Shown here: piece by piece, positions 1 to 11,600 of the stretch
Position numbering within the stretch: position 1 is the stretch's first letter
How the letters are laid out: each line of letters starts with the position of its first letter
Source: Heterodera schachtii
Lineage: Eukaryota > Nematoda > Chromadorea > Rhabditida > Heteroderidae
Length of the DNA stretch: 64,000 nucleotides
Reading direction: 5' to 3'
Assembly (NCBI GenBank): GCA_023374025.1
Contig: SIJG01000001.1
Span: 1,127,500-1,191,499 of the forward strand
Notes under the pieces: generated by a model
Told to the model about the DNA's origin: nothing
Seen by the model: the letters and a program-made list of their open reading frames with translations, nothing else
Databases searched by the model: none
Made by a program: the position numbers and the translations under genes

Positions 1-360
1 CCCATTCGACCCGGTCCGTCCACAATGGGGGGGGGGTCACTTCCAACGTAAGACCCCTTCAGTGACCCCCCCCCCATTGCCCACGTATGCTTCTAAGTTT
101 TTAGTCAATTTAAAATAGAAATTAAATTAATCAATTTTGAGTAAATTGAGTTTTTTCATCAAAAATTATCATTCGATTGCTCTAGTCGAGAAATCAAAAT
201 TAGTATCACCTTAATCTAGTCACTCTTAAGATAACTATTATTTTTTTTTCTGTCCGAGCCTCTGTAAACAAATAATTTTTTTTTGCTGATTGACATTTTT
301 CATAGCATTATTTTAAATGAAAATGTGCCATTTTTCGACTAATTTTTTCGTGTTTTTCAG
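1..360. other. AT-rich intergenic DNA with a C/G-run hairpin
   Basis: No gene is visible. Positions 22-80 hold an inverted repeat: a G-run followed by TCACT and later AGTGA followed by a C-run, separated by about 18 bases, so the segment can fold into a strong hairpin. The rest is AT-rich. Part of it (about 90-240) recurs at about 14,130-14,280, so it is a dispersed repeat. Confidence 0.5.
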
Positions 361-1669
361 AAATGATGAGCACATTGACGACTTTGAGCTGTTCAAGGTG
401 AAGCTGTTCCTGCTAAAAATTGGTCAGTGTCATCCGTCTCATGCCCTTTTTACACAATTACATTTTTCTTTCAAATTTCTACCGAATTCAATTTTCATTA
501 AAATTTTCGAAGTTTACCCCAAAAATCGCCAAAAAGTTCAATTTTATGCATTTTCCATTGTTAGTTAAATAAAACATTGGTCAATTCACATGATATTTTA
601 TTTAGTTCCAAATTTTTTACGTCTGACAATTTTATTCAGGAACATTGATCATTTCGTCATTTTATTTCTCCGTTCCAACAAGCGAATTTAAGAGGCCCCA
701 AATTGGAGTTGTCTATTGCAAATGTCCAGCCAATTTGGTATGTTTTCTTCCGTGAAAATTAGCCCATTTTTGCGACAAGCATTCATCATTCCTGAAAAAA
801 TTTTGGTCACATTTCCCGGTTTATTTACATACTTTACATTTAAAAAAAACATTTTTTATTTGCGGTTAGTTATAAATTTATCAATTTTCAAAATTCGAAT
901 TTTATATTTTTGTTTCGCATTGTTACCCAATTCCAACATTCAATAAATTTTCAATTTTACACCAAAAATCACCCAAACTCAGTAAGTGAGTTTTTATCCC
1001 ATTTTAGTCATTTTCCAATGCTTCTTCTCCGATTTCGCTCCACTTTTTGGTTCACCCGCCGTTGTCCAATTGGATGGGATGAGAGGAAATGGCAAGATGC
1101 GAAGGAAGAATTGTTGAATGATGACCCACTGAATCCAATCACTTTTTATTTTGGCCGATGTCGCCACCAATAGGACAAAGCGACGGAAAATTTCTCCACC
1201 AAGTGATCACCAGCAGAAGGATTAATTAATTAGTTAATGGAAATAAGAGAAGGTGATTGAAATGATGTTTGCAATTTACCATTTCAATATTGTGTATATT
1301 TTGTTTGTATGTATTTGACCTTTGCTTGCTCACAAATTCGTCTATTTCCATTATATTTTGTGTGTTTGTAAAGCAGGGGATTCGTGGCGAAACTTTGACC
1401 GGCCAAAAAAACCCCGCTCCAAAAATTGGGAAATTTCCCTTTTACCACAGGCATCGGCCGGTAGCAATTTGTAAAATTGATAAAAATTAATTAATTTTAT
1501 TTATTTTTTTGCAGTTCCTTCTGGCCTTTTGACAAACGATGAATTTCTCTCCGTTTATCAGTTCCATTGCCATCCCAATCTCCACGATGCCCCCGGGCTT
1601 AAACAATTGGAATTTGCATGGCATGGACGAGTTTCTGATTGCATCATAGCCAAAGCAAACTGGTGTTAG
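361..1669 (+). CDS. Exon fragments of one or two unrecognised multi-exon genes
   Basis: Several stretches between nematode-like splice sites read openly. Exon 361-422 follows TTTTTCAG and ends before GTCAGT. Exon 640-737 follows TTTATTCAG and ends before GTATG. Their phases agree (1 base plus 2 bases), so they can be joined. Stretch 1,008-1,173 follows ATTTTAG and ends at a stop; it contains CPIGWDERKW, which resembles a C-terminal motif (CPI-x2-DE-x-KW) that I recall from the nematode F-box-like family also seen at 3.3-4.2 kb. A GC-richer open stretch lies at about 1,378-1,461, and an exon 1,515-1,669 follows TTTTTTGCAG and ends in TAG. I could not find one phase-consistent model joining all of them, and no start exon is in the window. 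This is either the 3' part of a gene starting upstream or a set of remnants. Confidence 0.4.
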
Positions 1670-2690
1670 CAGATTTTTTCCAAAAAATGAACAAATTTAC
1701 GTTTTTGAACCAATAGAAAATAAAGGGCTATTTTTTGCCATTTGGGGTCAAAGTTTCAAAAAAATAAGATAAAATGGGGGTCCGGCGGTGCCGATAGGCG
1801 CCGCCGTGAAAATTTTTGAATTTTTGAGTGAATTTATTAACAGATTTTGTCCAAAAAATGTCCAATCATTTGTTAATTTATGGGTTTTATGCTGTTTTAA
1901 AAAATAACGAAAAATAATTTTAATGTAAAAGAGTTTATTTTTAATTAAATTTCAATTAAACTAATTTAAAAAAATATGAAAAATGTACTGTCCCAAAGGG
2001 AAATTGAACCCAAGGGACAAACAATGGAAGACAGAAGGCTTAACCACTAGATTAATATATACACAGACAGTTGCTTAACAAAAATGAATTTATTTATTTA
2101 ATTTTTCTCAAAAACTTTCTCTCTTCACACCAAATTCCTATTTTCGTCTCAATAAAAATTCCTTATAAAAATGCCAATCACGGATCAAAATCACGGAAAA
2201 ATTGAAAAAATCCGTGAGTCGTGATCCGTGATCACGGCACCCCAAAACCCCCGTGATTCCCGTGATCCGTGATCACGGCCAGCCCTGCTGGCGATGGAAA
2301 TTGAGAAATTTTCTGAATTTACGAAGAAGTGGGAAGTAGGCGGAACAGCGAAGCGGTGCAAATGAAGGGATTTGAGTGGAAAATATCGGCAGACATAACA
2401 ACTGATGAGGAAGACGGCACCGAGAAATATTTGGGCTTTTATCTTTTGTGCTTCCCTCCGCCGAAAAATGGTGAAAATATGAGAATTTCTAATTGCATTC
2501 AGTAGTTTTGATTGCCAAAGATGGAATTTGTTGGAGCTGCGAATGTTCGGCAACCTTTCGAATAGTTCACAAAAGAGCGGAACGGAGCATTTGACTCTCA
2601 AATTTGAAAGAATTTTCAATAACAAAGCTAACAGCTGGGGCTTCCCAAATTTTTCTTCTACGGTGAGGGTCACCAGTCAACTTTCTTTGG
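1670..2690. other. AT-rich stretch with a CCGTGATCACGG cluster
   Basis: At about 2,175-2,285 the palindrome-rich words TCACGG, CCGTGA and CCGTGATCACGG repeat many times. The cluster ends at GGCCAGCCCTG, which read on the minus strand is CAGGGCTGGCC. That resembles the CAGGG termini of the hAT-like element at 37.8 kb, so this may be one end of a related element. An open minus-strand frame (2,191-2,673) runs through the region, but it passes through this low-complexity cluster and I recognise nothing in it. Confidence 0.35.
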
Positions 2691-2696
2691 GTCGAT

Positions 2697-2861
2697 GGCA
2701 ACTCGAACACTGTTGTACAAAGGCAACTCGTACAAAAATCAACTCAAGTTTTACAAGATAAAGCCAAGCCTAGGCCCGAGCAAGCCAAGACCTAGCCTAA
2801 AGCCTATGCTTAGCCTAAAAAATTGTACGAGTTGCCCTTGTACAATAGTGTGCGAGTTGCC
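2697..2861. mobile_element. MITE with ~39-bp terminal inverted repeats
   Basis: The left end (GGCAACTCGAACACTGTTG...) and the inverted right end (GGCAACTCGCACACTATTG...) match over about 39 bases with three differences, giving a 165-bp non-coding foldback element. The interior is a run of GCCTA/AGCCTA words, the same sequence type as the minisatellite at 28.1-28.4 kb and a patch at 7.5 kb. No target duplication is obvious. The ends are clear; the superfamily is unknown. Confidence 0.7.
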
Positions 2862-2927
2862 TTTTGTATGAATTGGCATGACACCACTTTCTTTGCTAAT
2901 TTTTTTGTAAAAATCCATTAATTTATT

Positions 2928-3035
2928 ATGGATCCGGACGAAGGATTGTATGACGACGAGGACAAAGTGACATTGGCCGTTGATTTAACGGTGGAAGAAA
3001 AAGAGACAAAGCGCAAATTGGTCGATGATGAATAG
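2928..3035 (+). CDS. Small acidic protein, 35 aa, unrecognised
   Basis: An ATG begins a 35-codon frame ending in TAG. It encodes a very acidic peptide (MDPDEGLYDDEDK... ending LVDDE) with codon usage richer in G/C than the surrounding DNA. An AATAAA signal lies about 45 bases after the stop, and an AT-rich leader precedes it. It could be a tiny gene, or a terminal exon of a larger gene whose other exons I cannot place. No domain is recognised. The compositional contrast and the nearby polyadenylation signal are the only support. Confidence 0.35.
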   Translation: MDPDEGLYDDEDKVTLAVDLTVEEKETKRKLVDDE

Positions 3036-3289
3036 GCCGTCCAATCACTACTCAATTTCTGATCATTTGTCAAATTTTTCAAATAAAACCCAGCAGCCAA
3101 ATCTTTTTGGAAATTTCCTTATTGAGGAAATTTTTCCCAGAAATTTATTAATATAAAATATTCGTTAGCCATTTTCGAGATTTTAGCTTAAATTTAATTA
3201 ATCCATTCAAAGGGCACAACGGAGGCAGAAAAGAAATTACGAAAAGCAAAGGACAACAATGAAATTGACAGGTGAAGAAGCATTGGTAA
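3036..3289. other. AT-rich spacer, no gene seen
   Basis: This holds the AATAAA after the small ORF, then AT-rich DNA and a short lysine-rich open patch near 3,220-3,275. Nothing in it is recognisable. Confidence 0.4.
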
Positions 3290-4156
3290 AAGCCTAAAAT
3301 GTGAAAAAAATTTTGTTAATGGTAAGCACCGCTTTCAATGCTGCCGTTTTTGACGGCCAATCCCGTCCACCGTCGAAACCGCACTTGATCACTTTCGGCA
3401 CATTGTTTTGAAGTGGAGTAAAAAGCCATTTGGCCACCGCTTGGCCATCCGACGCCATGGCACTGTAATCGCATGGGAACGGTGAAGAAATCGGCGGCAT
3501 AGAAAGAGACAACGCGAAGGGATGGAAAATCGTTGAGAATTGACGGGACGAATTTACCAAACGGCGGAAAAATTTGGCGTACAATTCCAAGGCACAAATG
3601 TTTTTTTTTATTATTGGCCAAATGTTGTGCAAAATCAACGGCAAAATTCGGTCACTGGTCGTGCTAATGAACAAATTATTGGATAAGAGGCGAAAATTGG
3701 GCGAAAACGGTGAAGAAAAGCGATCACAGTGTTGTCGATGAAACTGAAAATAAATGGGAAATGTTGCCTAAATTTTTACATCGCTAATTTACTAGATGGT
3801 GCTGTATTTGAATCCGATGACTTTGTTTGGCAATTGCATTTTCGGAATTGGCAATGTTTTTCTATTGTCATTGGTAATTTCCATTTCATTCGTGCCATTT
3901 TCTTCAATTTTGCTTCCAATTCGAATATATTCCAGTGTCCATTTTCGTGTTTTGAAGTATTCGACCACGTAACAGTCAAAACGGTGGCTTACCAGTGCAA
4001 TTCCGAGGCCAAGTCGAAAAGGCGTAAGCAAATCAAACACACAAAGCCAATAATCGGTGGAAATGAAACTGAAAAAATAGGAAAAAAAAAATTTAAAATT
4101 AATTTTACATTGCTTTTGCCATCTTTTTCCTCAGCTTCTTTTCGGCGGTCTGACAT
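3290..4156 (-). pseudogene. Decayed F-box-like family gene
   Basis: The minus strand starts with ATG at 4,156 (MSDRRKEAEEK...). A short GTAAAA...TTTTCAG intron follows, then a frame with WLCVFDLL, GLGIALVSHRFD and HFKTRKW-like blocks (about 4,060-3,790). I recall these blocks from a family of F-box-type proteins that is very abundant in potato-cyst nematodes. The similarity continues to 3,290 (DRILPLILHNIWPII, PSILNDFPSLR, AMASDGQAVAKWLFTP), but the frame changes at least three times and a stop sits at about 3,790. The order of blocks is the family's order, so this is a formerly complete copy now broken by small indels. Family assignment is from memory of conserved blocks; F-box function is inferred. 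Confidence 0.6.
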
Positions 4157-5414
4157 TTTGTTGAGTCAAATTATTAAGACAATTTTCGATGGATTTAAAT
4201 TATCTACAATCCGTAAGTGGACAATTCGTTAGCAATTTTTTTTGAGCAATGATCAAAAATCTTGCGAAAATGCTTGTTAAATTTAACAAATATAATTTAC
4301 ATAGATTCTTAACATTTCTAGTTACTTCAGCTTCTATTAACTGACCGTCTCGAGAAATCATCATTTAAGCTTTTAAAAATGATCATTTCATAGTTTTTAA
4401 AGTGAAATCGTAATCCGAGGCCCAAAAATTGGAATTTAGTGCAGCTGGTGTCCAGAATTTATATAATATCCTGTTAGTTTTGGTATTGTAAATAAATTTT
4501 GTTAGCGACTAAGCATATCTTAAAAAATTTAAAATTGTTTTTTATCTGAAATTTAAAAGAAACGTACTAACAGGGCCAAATCTTTTATTCCATGTTTTCA
4601 GAAATTTTTTTAAAGATTTTTTAAATTTTTTTCCCGAAATTATCCGCAAATGTCCGTCCGCAAATGTCCGTAAGGCATGAAAATAATAATTAAAATTCAT
4701 AAAAATTAAAATCAATATACTGTCGCGACGGCGCGAAATCCTAAGATAAAACCCAAAATAAAAAGTGTAAAAAATAAAAAACATTAGAATAAATAATTTA
4801 AACTTATTTCTACATTTAATTTAGAAAAAACATATTGAAAACTATTAAAATATATTAATATAAAAATGGGAAAAAACCTTTAGAAATGAATAAATGAAAA
4901 AATGTGATCGGAATAATAGTGCTTTTCCTAGGATTGAAAGGAACGGAAATTAATTAAATATTAAATGATTAATATGTAATTTGCAAATTCTGTTAAAGTC
5001 CGTTCGTAAACAAATTATTAATGATTAATTAAATATATTAAAGAAATTAAAATTCATAAAAATTAAAATCAATATACTGAGGCGCCATCTTCTAGGATTA
5101 GCATATTCTTGCTTATTAATGCCTTTTAAAATATTTGTAAAACTTATCGCTTTTTGGATAGTTATTTTGGGATTAAATTTTCGGTGCTATGTGATTTCGA
5201 CAATGAATGCTTTCTACAATAACTATTTCGTTTTTTCGCTGTCTGCGCGTGATTTGGACAGTGCCGAGAAATTTAAAAAAACACGAATATATTTTTCAAA
5301 ATCTTCGGACATCATCACTCTGCTCCCGACCATCTTCTGCTTTTGAAATTGCCTTAAATTACCCATTTTTAAGTTTTTTTTAATCAGTTCTACCTCAAAC
5401 GCATCCATACATAC
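4157..5414. repeat. AT-rich DNA with copies of a dispersed repeat
   Basis: This is mostly A/T. A repeat recognisable by GCCATCTTCTAGGATTAG and a following CTTGCTTATTAA occurs at about 5,050-5,180, with a related piece at 4,680-4,745. The same unit recurs at about 5,615-5,790, 6,760-7,040 and 14,290-14,470. Short open frames inside these copies are also shared between copies and have no coding character, so I do not call genes. Confidence 0.55.
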
Positions 5415-5850
5415 CAGGGATGACCCGGAATTCCAATATCGGAAATTTTGAGGTCGGAATTCCGATTCCGAAAAAATTTTGGACGCCGGAATTCCGAGTT
5501 CCGAAATTTTTGATAAAAAGTCTGAAATTTTCGGAAATTTTTAAAAATCGTTATTTTTCCTTAAAAAGCTGGCTTAAACGCGCAAAAACTTTGCACCTTA
5601 CTATTATTTGCAATTTATTTTTCACAAAAATATATATTAAAATAATAATTAAAAATCATAAAAAAATTAAAATAAATATAATGAGGAGCCATCTTCTAGG
5701 ATTAGAATGTTCTTGCTTATTAAAGCCTTTTAAAATATTATAAAAAGATCGCTTTTTGGGTAGTTATTTGGGATAAATTTTCAATAATTATGCAAATTAA
5801 AAATTCATAAAAATTTAAATTCAGTATTATGTGAGCCTACTTTTTGGATT
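5415..5850. repeat. CAGGGATG-ended GGAATTCC repeat plus dispersed-repeat copy
   Basis: From 5,415 the sequence begins CAGGGATGACCCGGAATTC and continues with several GGAATTCCGA words. Close relatives start at about 14,708 and 16,984. The CAGGGATG start matches the terminus of the intact hAT-like element at 37,815, so these look like ends of related elements filled with short low-complexity repeats. A copy of the GCCATCTTCTAGG dispersed repeat follows at about 5,615-5,790. Confidence 0.5.
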
Positions 5851-5854
5851 TTTT

Positions 5855-6645
5855 AATCAAATTAATATTTCATGGTATATTAGTCAAAATTAATTTTCAA
5901 ACTTTTTTAAAAGAGTATAAAATAGTATGGTTATAAAATTTCATTAACTCTTAAGTAGTTTTGTTCATAATCTTTTAATACATTGATTTTTGTTAAAATT
6001 TAAAATTTAATAAAATATAATTATCTTTCATAATCTTAAAACATTTAATTTAAATTAAGACACACTAATTTATATATATGATAGTATTAATAATTCTTGT
6101 TTTAAACCTAGAATTTCAAAAATTAATTGAATTTCGAAAAATGTTATGGATAAAAAATTCTGGACTTAAGACTTTTTGAAACTTGATAATCATTACCTTT
6201 AAGACTCTTTTAAAAAATTTTGAAAATTATTATTCTGAGGGTAAACACTTTAAGCTATTGAATGCTACCATGAAATATTAATTTAATTGAATTTGAGCAA
6301 AGTTCAGAATTTTATGTTACATTTTTTTTTTCATACCCCTTGTCAGATTTAAGAAACGTCCATGTAGTAGAATTTAAGGAACGGCCAAGCACGCTTCTTA
6401 AGTATCATTAATTTCGAAAATTTTTATCTTATTTATACCTTTTGGGTTAGCCAAATTAAAACTTTTAACGACCGAGACATGGAAAACTAGTCTAAGTAAA
6501 AAAAAGTGCATAATAATATATGCTTACATCTTGCCAATTTGATGTTGCAAATAAAATATTTCCTTCACACGTATTTGCAATACCACCAGGGGCATAACCA
6601 CCAATGTCAACATCTTGGCATTTCGCTCCGATATAACCCTGTGGG
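5855..6645. repeat. Partial duplicate of the astacin gene 3' region
   Basis: These ~790 bases match 9,187-9,975 almost base for base. The copy includes intron DNA downstream of the EGF exon of the astacin gene and the first part of that exon. It breaks off at about 6,644, in the middle of the exon, where an unrelated dispersed repeat begins. It is a third, truncated copy of part of the protease locus. Confidence 0.8.
6537..6644 (-). pseudogene. Orphan fragment of astacin EGF/CUB exon
   Basis: This minus-strand fragment corresponds to the 3' part of exon 7 of the astacin gene (9,860-9,975), including the splice donor. It encodes the end of the EGF module and the start of CUB (CQDVDIGG..., ATSNWQD). 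It has no upstream exons and stops abruptly at a repeat boundary, so it cannot be functional. It is useful as a marker of how the locus was copied. Confidence 0.7.
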
Positions 6646-8205
6646 TTCGAAAATTGCCTAATTTCTAGACAAAATTCATCAAAATTCCAATTTTTCTGCG
6701 ATCGACACCACCCCTCCCCATCTTCTCATGCATAGCAAAATTTTCCCTTGCGTCGCCTATAAAAATCGTTATTTTTCCTTAAAAAGCTGGCTTAAACGCG
6801 CAAAAACTTTGCACCTTACTATTATTTGCAATTTATTTTTCAAAAATATATATTAAAATAATAATTAAAAATCATAAAAAAATTAAAATAAATATAATGA
6901 GGAGCCATCTTCTAGGATTAGAATGTTCTTGCTTATTAAAGCCTTTTAAAATATTATAAAAAGATCGCTTTTTGGGTAGTTATTTGGGATAAATTTTCAA
7001 TAATTATGCAAATTAAAAATTCATAAAAATTTAAATTCAATATTATGTGAGCCTACTTTTTGGATTAGCGTGTCCTTAATTTTTTTTCTTTAATTATAGT
7101 ATAATCTTTTTTTTTAATTTAGTCATCCATAATTTTTCTAAAAGCGAATAGAATCGTGGCTGGTAATTTCGACATTGTGTAAATTCGACACTGAGTATTT
7201 TCGACACTAAGAAATTTCGCACTGAACTTTTCAAAAACCTTAACTGTTTCCTGCATTTTCGACACTGGACCATTTCGACATTGAGTAAATTCGATACTAT
7301 TTGGATTTTTTTAGAAAAGTAATATGAAAAATTTGAAAATAGTATTTATGATAAATTTTCTATTTCATTATATTTTTAAATTAAACTCCATCTCGTTCTA
7401 AACGGTTGAATTAAAGCCACCGGGGTTTACACTAAAAGAATATTCTAAACATCCGCCATATTGCCCAAGAAGAGCTACAGTCCAAATACCAAATTTTTTA
7501 AGGCCTAAGATTTAGGCTAGGCCTAGGCGTATGCCTAAGATTTCAGCTTTTTTCTAAAATTTTTGGCTCTTGTGAACTTTAGGCATACCTACATTCTTCG
7601 TATCAAACTAAAACTTGAAGTCAGCAACATTGAAAAGCTTTATCTCGTTTCCTGTTGTAATTTTTACTTCTAAAGTGCACTAGACCCAAATTTTTACAGT
7701 ACGAGTTGCCATTAACCCGAATCTGCGATTCTGATAAATTATTTAATGAAGCCCGCGCCCCCACCCTGATCCGTACAGTTCCTTTATTTGTCTATTGCAA
7801 TTCAAATGAAATGGATTTATATTTGAAAACGGCATAAGGAATAATGAAATCTAAATAATGATGCCAATATCATTTTTGGGCACTGATCATGAAAATTTTA
7901 CAAAATATCGTTTTTTATTTTTGAAATTTTTCCTTTGGGTATAATACAACAAATAATTAAATAAAAATTATCATTATCATTCAACAGCCTAGGAAAGTTT
8001 CCTTTTTCTTCATAACTTTAATACTTTAATTTTAAAAAATAAAGAAAAAAATCATGTAACTTTTCGGTATAATTTTTAGATTTTTGCATATATTTAAAAT
8101 TTTCAGGAAAGTAGAGGTTTAGGGAACCCGAGATCAGCAAAGAAACCCTGTGGGAATTCACAATATGTTTCTAATAAATGATTTAATTGAGCGTAATCAG
8201 TGGAC
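6646..8205. repeat. Mixed dispersed repeats, no gene
   Basis: 6,646-6,745 resembles 13,125-13,210 (GCGATCGACACCACCCCTCC). 6,760-7,040 is another copy of the GCCATCTTCTAGG repeat. 7,160-7,300 carries short repeats of TTCGACACTGAG and TTCGACATTGAG type. 7,500-7,550 is rich in GCCTAGGC/TAGGC words, as in the MITE at 2.7 kb. The remainder is AT-rich. No coding frame is convincing. Confidence 0.45.
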
Positions 8206-8651
8206 TTTGGGTTAATAAATTTTTCCGTTGACCCATTAGTAGGTTCACAAAGAAATGAGTCAAACTAAAGCATGATTAATGGTGCGCCATCAATCAAATT
8301 GATAATTCGTTAGTAATTCCACTAATTTGTATTTGGACCCGTGTAACCCTAGAAAAATGGACCCATCTAAACCTAGAATAAAATACAGAGAAAAGAGTTG
8401 GGCAAAGCCAAGGATTACCTGCTCTATGGTAGGTAATTGCGCAAATACCTGTTTTTAGCTGGAATTTTATTCTTATAATTGCCACAATGCACAAACTTTT
8501 TAATGGGCTCCTAGTTAGAAATTATTTCTCAATGTTTTTCAGAAACTTTTTTGTTTGCATGATTTATAAAAAATGCCAAAAATATATGCATATGTCCTAG
8601 ATAAAAAGACATAATACTCGGGGAAACAACATTTTTAGCCTTGAGCTAAAT

Positions 8652-11600
8652 TTAATACTGCCGAAAGCGTATACGAAAGTGCTGTATCTTAGAAAAGGAG
8701 TAAAGACTGATCAACGCATATCCATTTGTTGCTGTGATTGTAAGCCTTCCGGACGAACCGAGATCAGAGCGGCAACATAGCCTAAAAACACCAGGCAGAT
8801 TAATTAACAAAAATGCCTTCTTCTCTGCTTAACACACCTTACTCCAGTGGCGCCTCTATTTGCTGCTGTTCTAATCTCCGTGTTCCCCAGAAGGCATCCA
8901 ACTACACAAACTTGACCAACATCCAAAACTTCAATGAGAATGATCTGACCAATGTCCGGGAAGATTTGCCAATGGCAATAGGAATAATCGATTTTGGAAT
9001 CCATGTAATCAGATCCAATTTGTCCATTAATCTGAGAGGATTTTAAAATAAAAGGAAATTTAGTTGAGGGTTCTACTCGGTGCTAGGTCTTTTCTTATAT
9101 TCCGCCACTATGGACGTTTCTTAAATCCGCCAAGGGGTAATAAAACAAAAGGTAACACATATAAATTTATAACTTGGTTCAGTTTTAATCAAATTAATAT
9201 TTCATGGTATATTAGTCAAAATTAATTTTCAAACTTTTTTAAAAGAGTATAAAATAGTATGGTTATAAAATTTAATTAACTCTTAAGTAGTTTTGTTCAT
9301 AATCTTTTAATACATTGATTTTTGTTAAAATTTTAAATTTAATAAAATATATTATCTTTCATAATCTTAAAACATTTAATTTGAATTAAGACACACTAAT
9401 TTATATATATGATAGTATTAATAATTCTTGTTTTAAACCTAGAATTTCAAAAATTAATTGAATTCGAAAAATGTTATGGATAAAAAATTCTGGACTTAAG
9501 ACTTTTTGAAACTTGATAATCATTACCTTTAACACTCTTTTAAAAAATTTTGAAAATTATTATTCTGAGGGTAAACACTTTAAGCTATTGAATGCTACCA
9601 TGAAATATTAATTTAATTGAATTTGAGCAAAGTTGAGAATTTTAAGTTACATTTTTTGTTTTCATACCCCTTGTCAGATTTAAGAAACGTCCATAGTAGT
9701 AGAATTTAAGGAACGGCCAAGCACGCTTCTTAAGTATCATAAATTTCGAAAATTTTTATCTTATTTATACCTTTTGGGTTAGCCAAATTAAAACTTTTAA
9801 CGACCGAGACATGGAAAACTAGTCTAAGTAAAAAAAAGTGCATAATAATATATGCTTACATCTTGCCAATTTGATGTTGCAAATAAAATATTTCCTTCAC
9901 ACGTATTTGCAATACCACCAGGGGCATAACCACCAATGTCAACATCTTGGCATTTCGCTCCGATATAACCCTGTGGGCAAATGCATGTTGTGCAAGTGTC
10001 CGGGTTCTGGAACCCATCATTGTCACAGTTCATTGTAACATAACATGCTTCTTAATTACAAAAACAATATACTGTAACAAAATTTCTAAATGCCGGTATT
10101 TATGGTTGATCCATCCGGGAGAAACTCTAATCCACAGTAATGCTTATTTATCACAATATAATCACTGAGGCTGGGACCAAATCTTTGTCCAATTGTATTT
10201 ATATACGAAGCACCCGCTCGAGGCACCAATGTATACTGTCCATTGATTGAGAATGCATCTGCAAAATTAGTTCTCGGCCTAAAACACTTTTTCTGCATTT
10301 GTGCTTACTTGCGTAATAGTGCATCATTGAGCCAAGGTCGTAAGGGACTTGATAATTATCTGCTGACTCACTCGTTTCCTTTTGGAAACCGTAAAGCTTT
10401 TGAGGATCAACATTGTTAGGGTGAAACAAAACAAAGGAATCCCTATCATATCGACCATGCTCATGAACAAATCCCAAAGCGTGTCCAATTTCATGCGAAA
10501 TTCCTCCAAGCTTTTGAAAATATTAAAAATAATTGTTGTAAATAGTTTGTTAATTACATCGTAACAATCTGGGTATTCAAGTTGGACAACTTGGTATGCC
10601 TGCGAGGATTGCATTCCAAGATGAGCCCAGCATCCCCATCCCACAGTATTTGTGAAATGAATTCTAGGAGAAGTTTCGTCATCCTCAACAATATTCAAGC
10701 ATGTGTTATCGTTCCATAGTTTTATAGCTTTATATATATACGCTTTCATTTCGCTGGCTTTAAAAAATATGATCATTTATTTATTTCTATAATTATAGTT
10801 ACCGTTTCTTTTATTCGAGCTCCGAAGGTTCTATTTTCCGGAACGGCCATCTGCGTCCCGCCAACTGCGTCCCAGCCAAGTTTTGAGCAACATAACTTTT
10901 TTCTTTGTTGACCAAATACAACAAACTTGGTATGATTCAAAAGCTCTTAATAATTAATAGCTTCTAAACATCCAGAGCTTTCGATGATATCAAGGTTGTT
11001 ATATTTGGTCAACTATGAAATAACTTATGCCTTATTAAACATGGCTGGGACGCAGTTGGCGGGACGCAGTTAACCCCTACCGCTATTTTCAACCCTTCTG
11101 AGAGGGCTTTAATGGAGGTGGGGGGAATTCTAATGGGGGGTGCAATAATCGAGGAAACACGGAGTATTTAAAAGTTACAATCAGTTCTTAATTTCAAACT
11201 TACAAATTGTGCTGTCAAAAGAGAATGGGACAAGCATAGGCCATTTGTGGTTGGGAAATTCTCTAGCATTTTGGGCTGCTCCTCTTTTCGCTCTCACCAA
11301 GGCTCTGTTTTCTGTTTCTGTTACGGTATCCAACAAATACTGTGCCTGTTCCACGCTTAACACAATGTCCCCCTGGTACAATTCGTCCCAATGCTTCACA
11401 TTTATCTCTGTGACTGATTTCGCCGCTTTTATCTTCTCCCCCGGATGTTTGGCCTGCGCTTCTTCGATTTCCCTCAGAATTGCCTTTAGCTTTTCGTTCT
11501 TCTCCATTTCCTTGACATGTTTTTCCATTTCTTTGTTCACCTTTCGTTTATATTCTGCCAACAGCTTCTTCACCTTCTCCTTCTCCTCATTAAGCTTCTT

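Noticed and set aside
2191..2673. 160-codon minus-strand frame
   Set aside because: It passes through the CCGTGATCACGG low-complexity cluster, has no recognised domain, and lacks splice or start support.
8813..9046. Plus-strand 77-codon frame, also present in the second copy
   Set aside because: It is antisense to the CUB exon of the astacin gene; conservation is explained by that exon.
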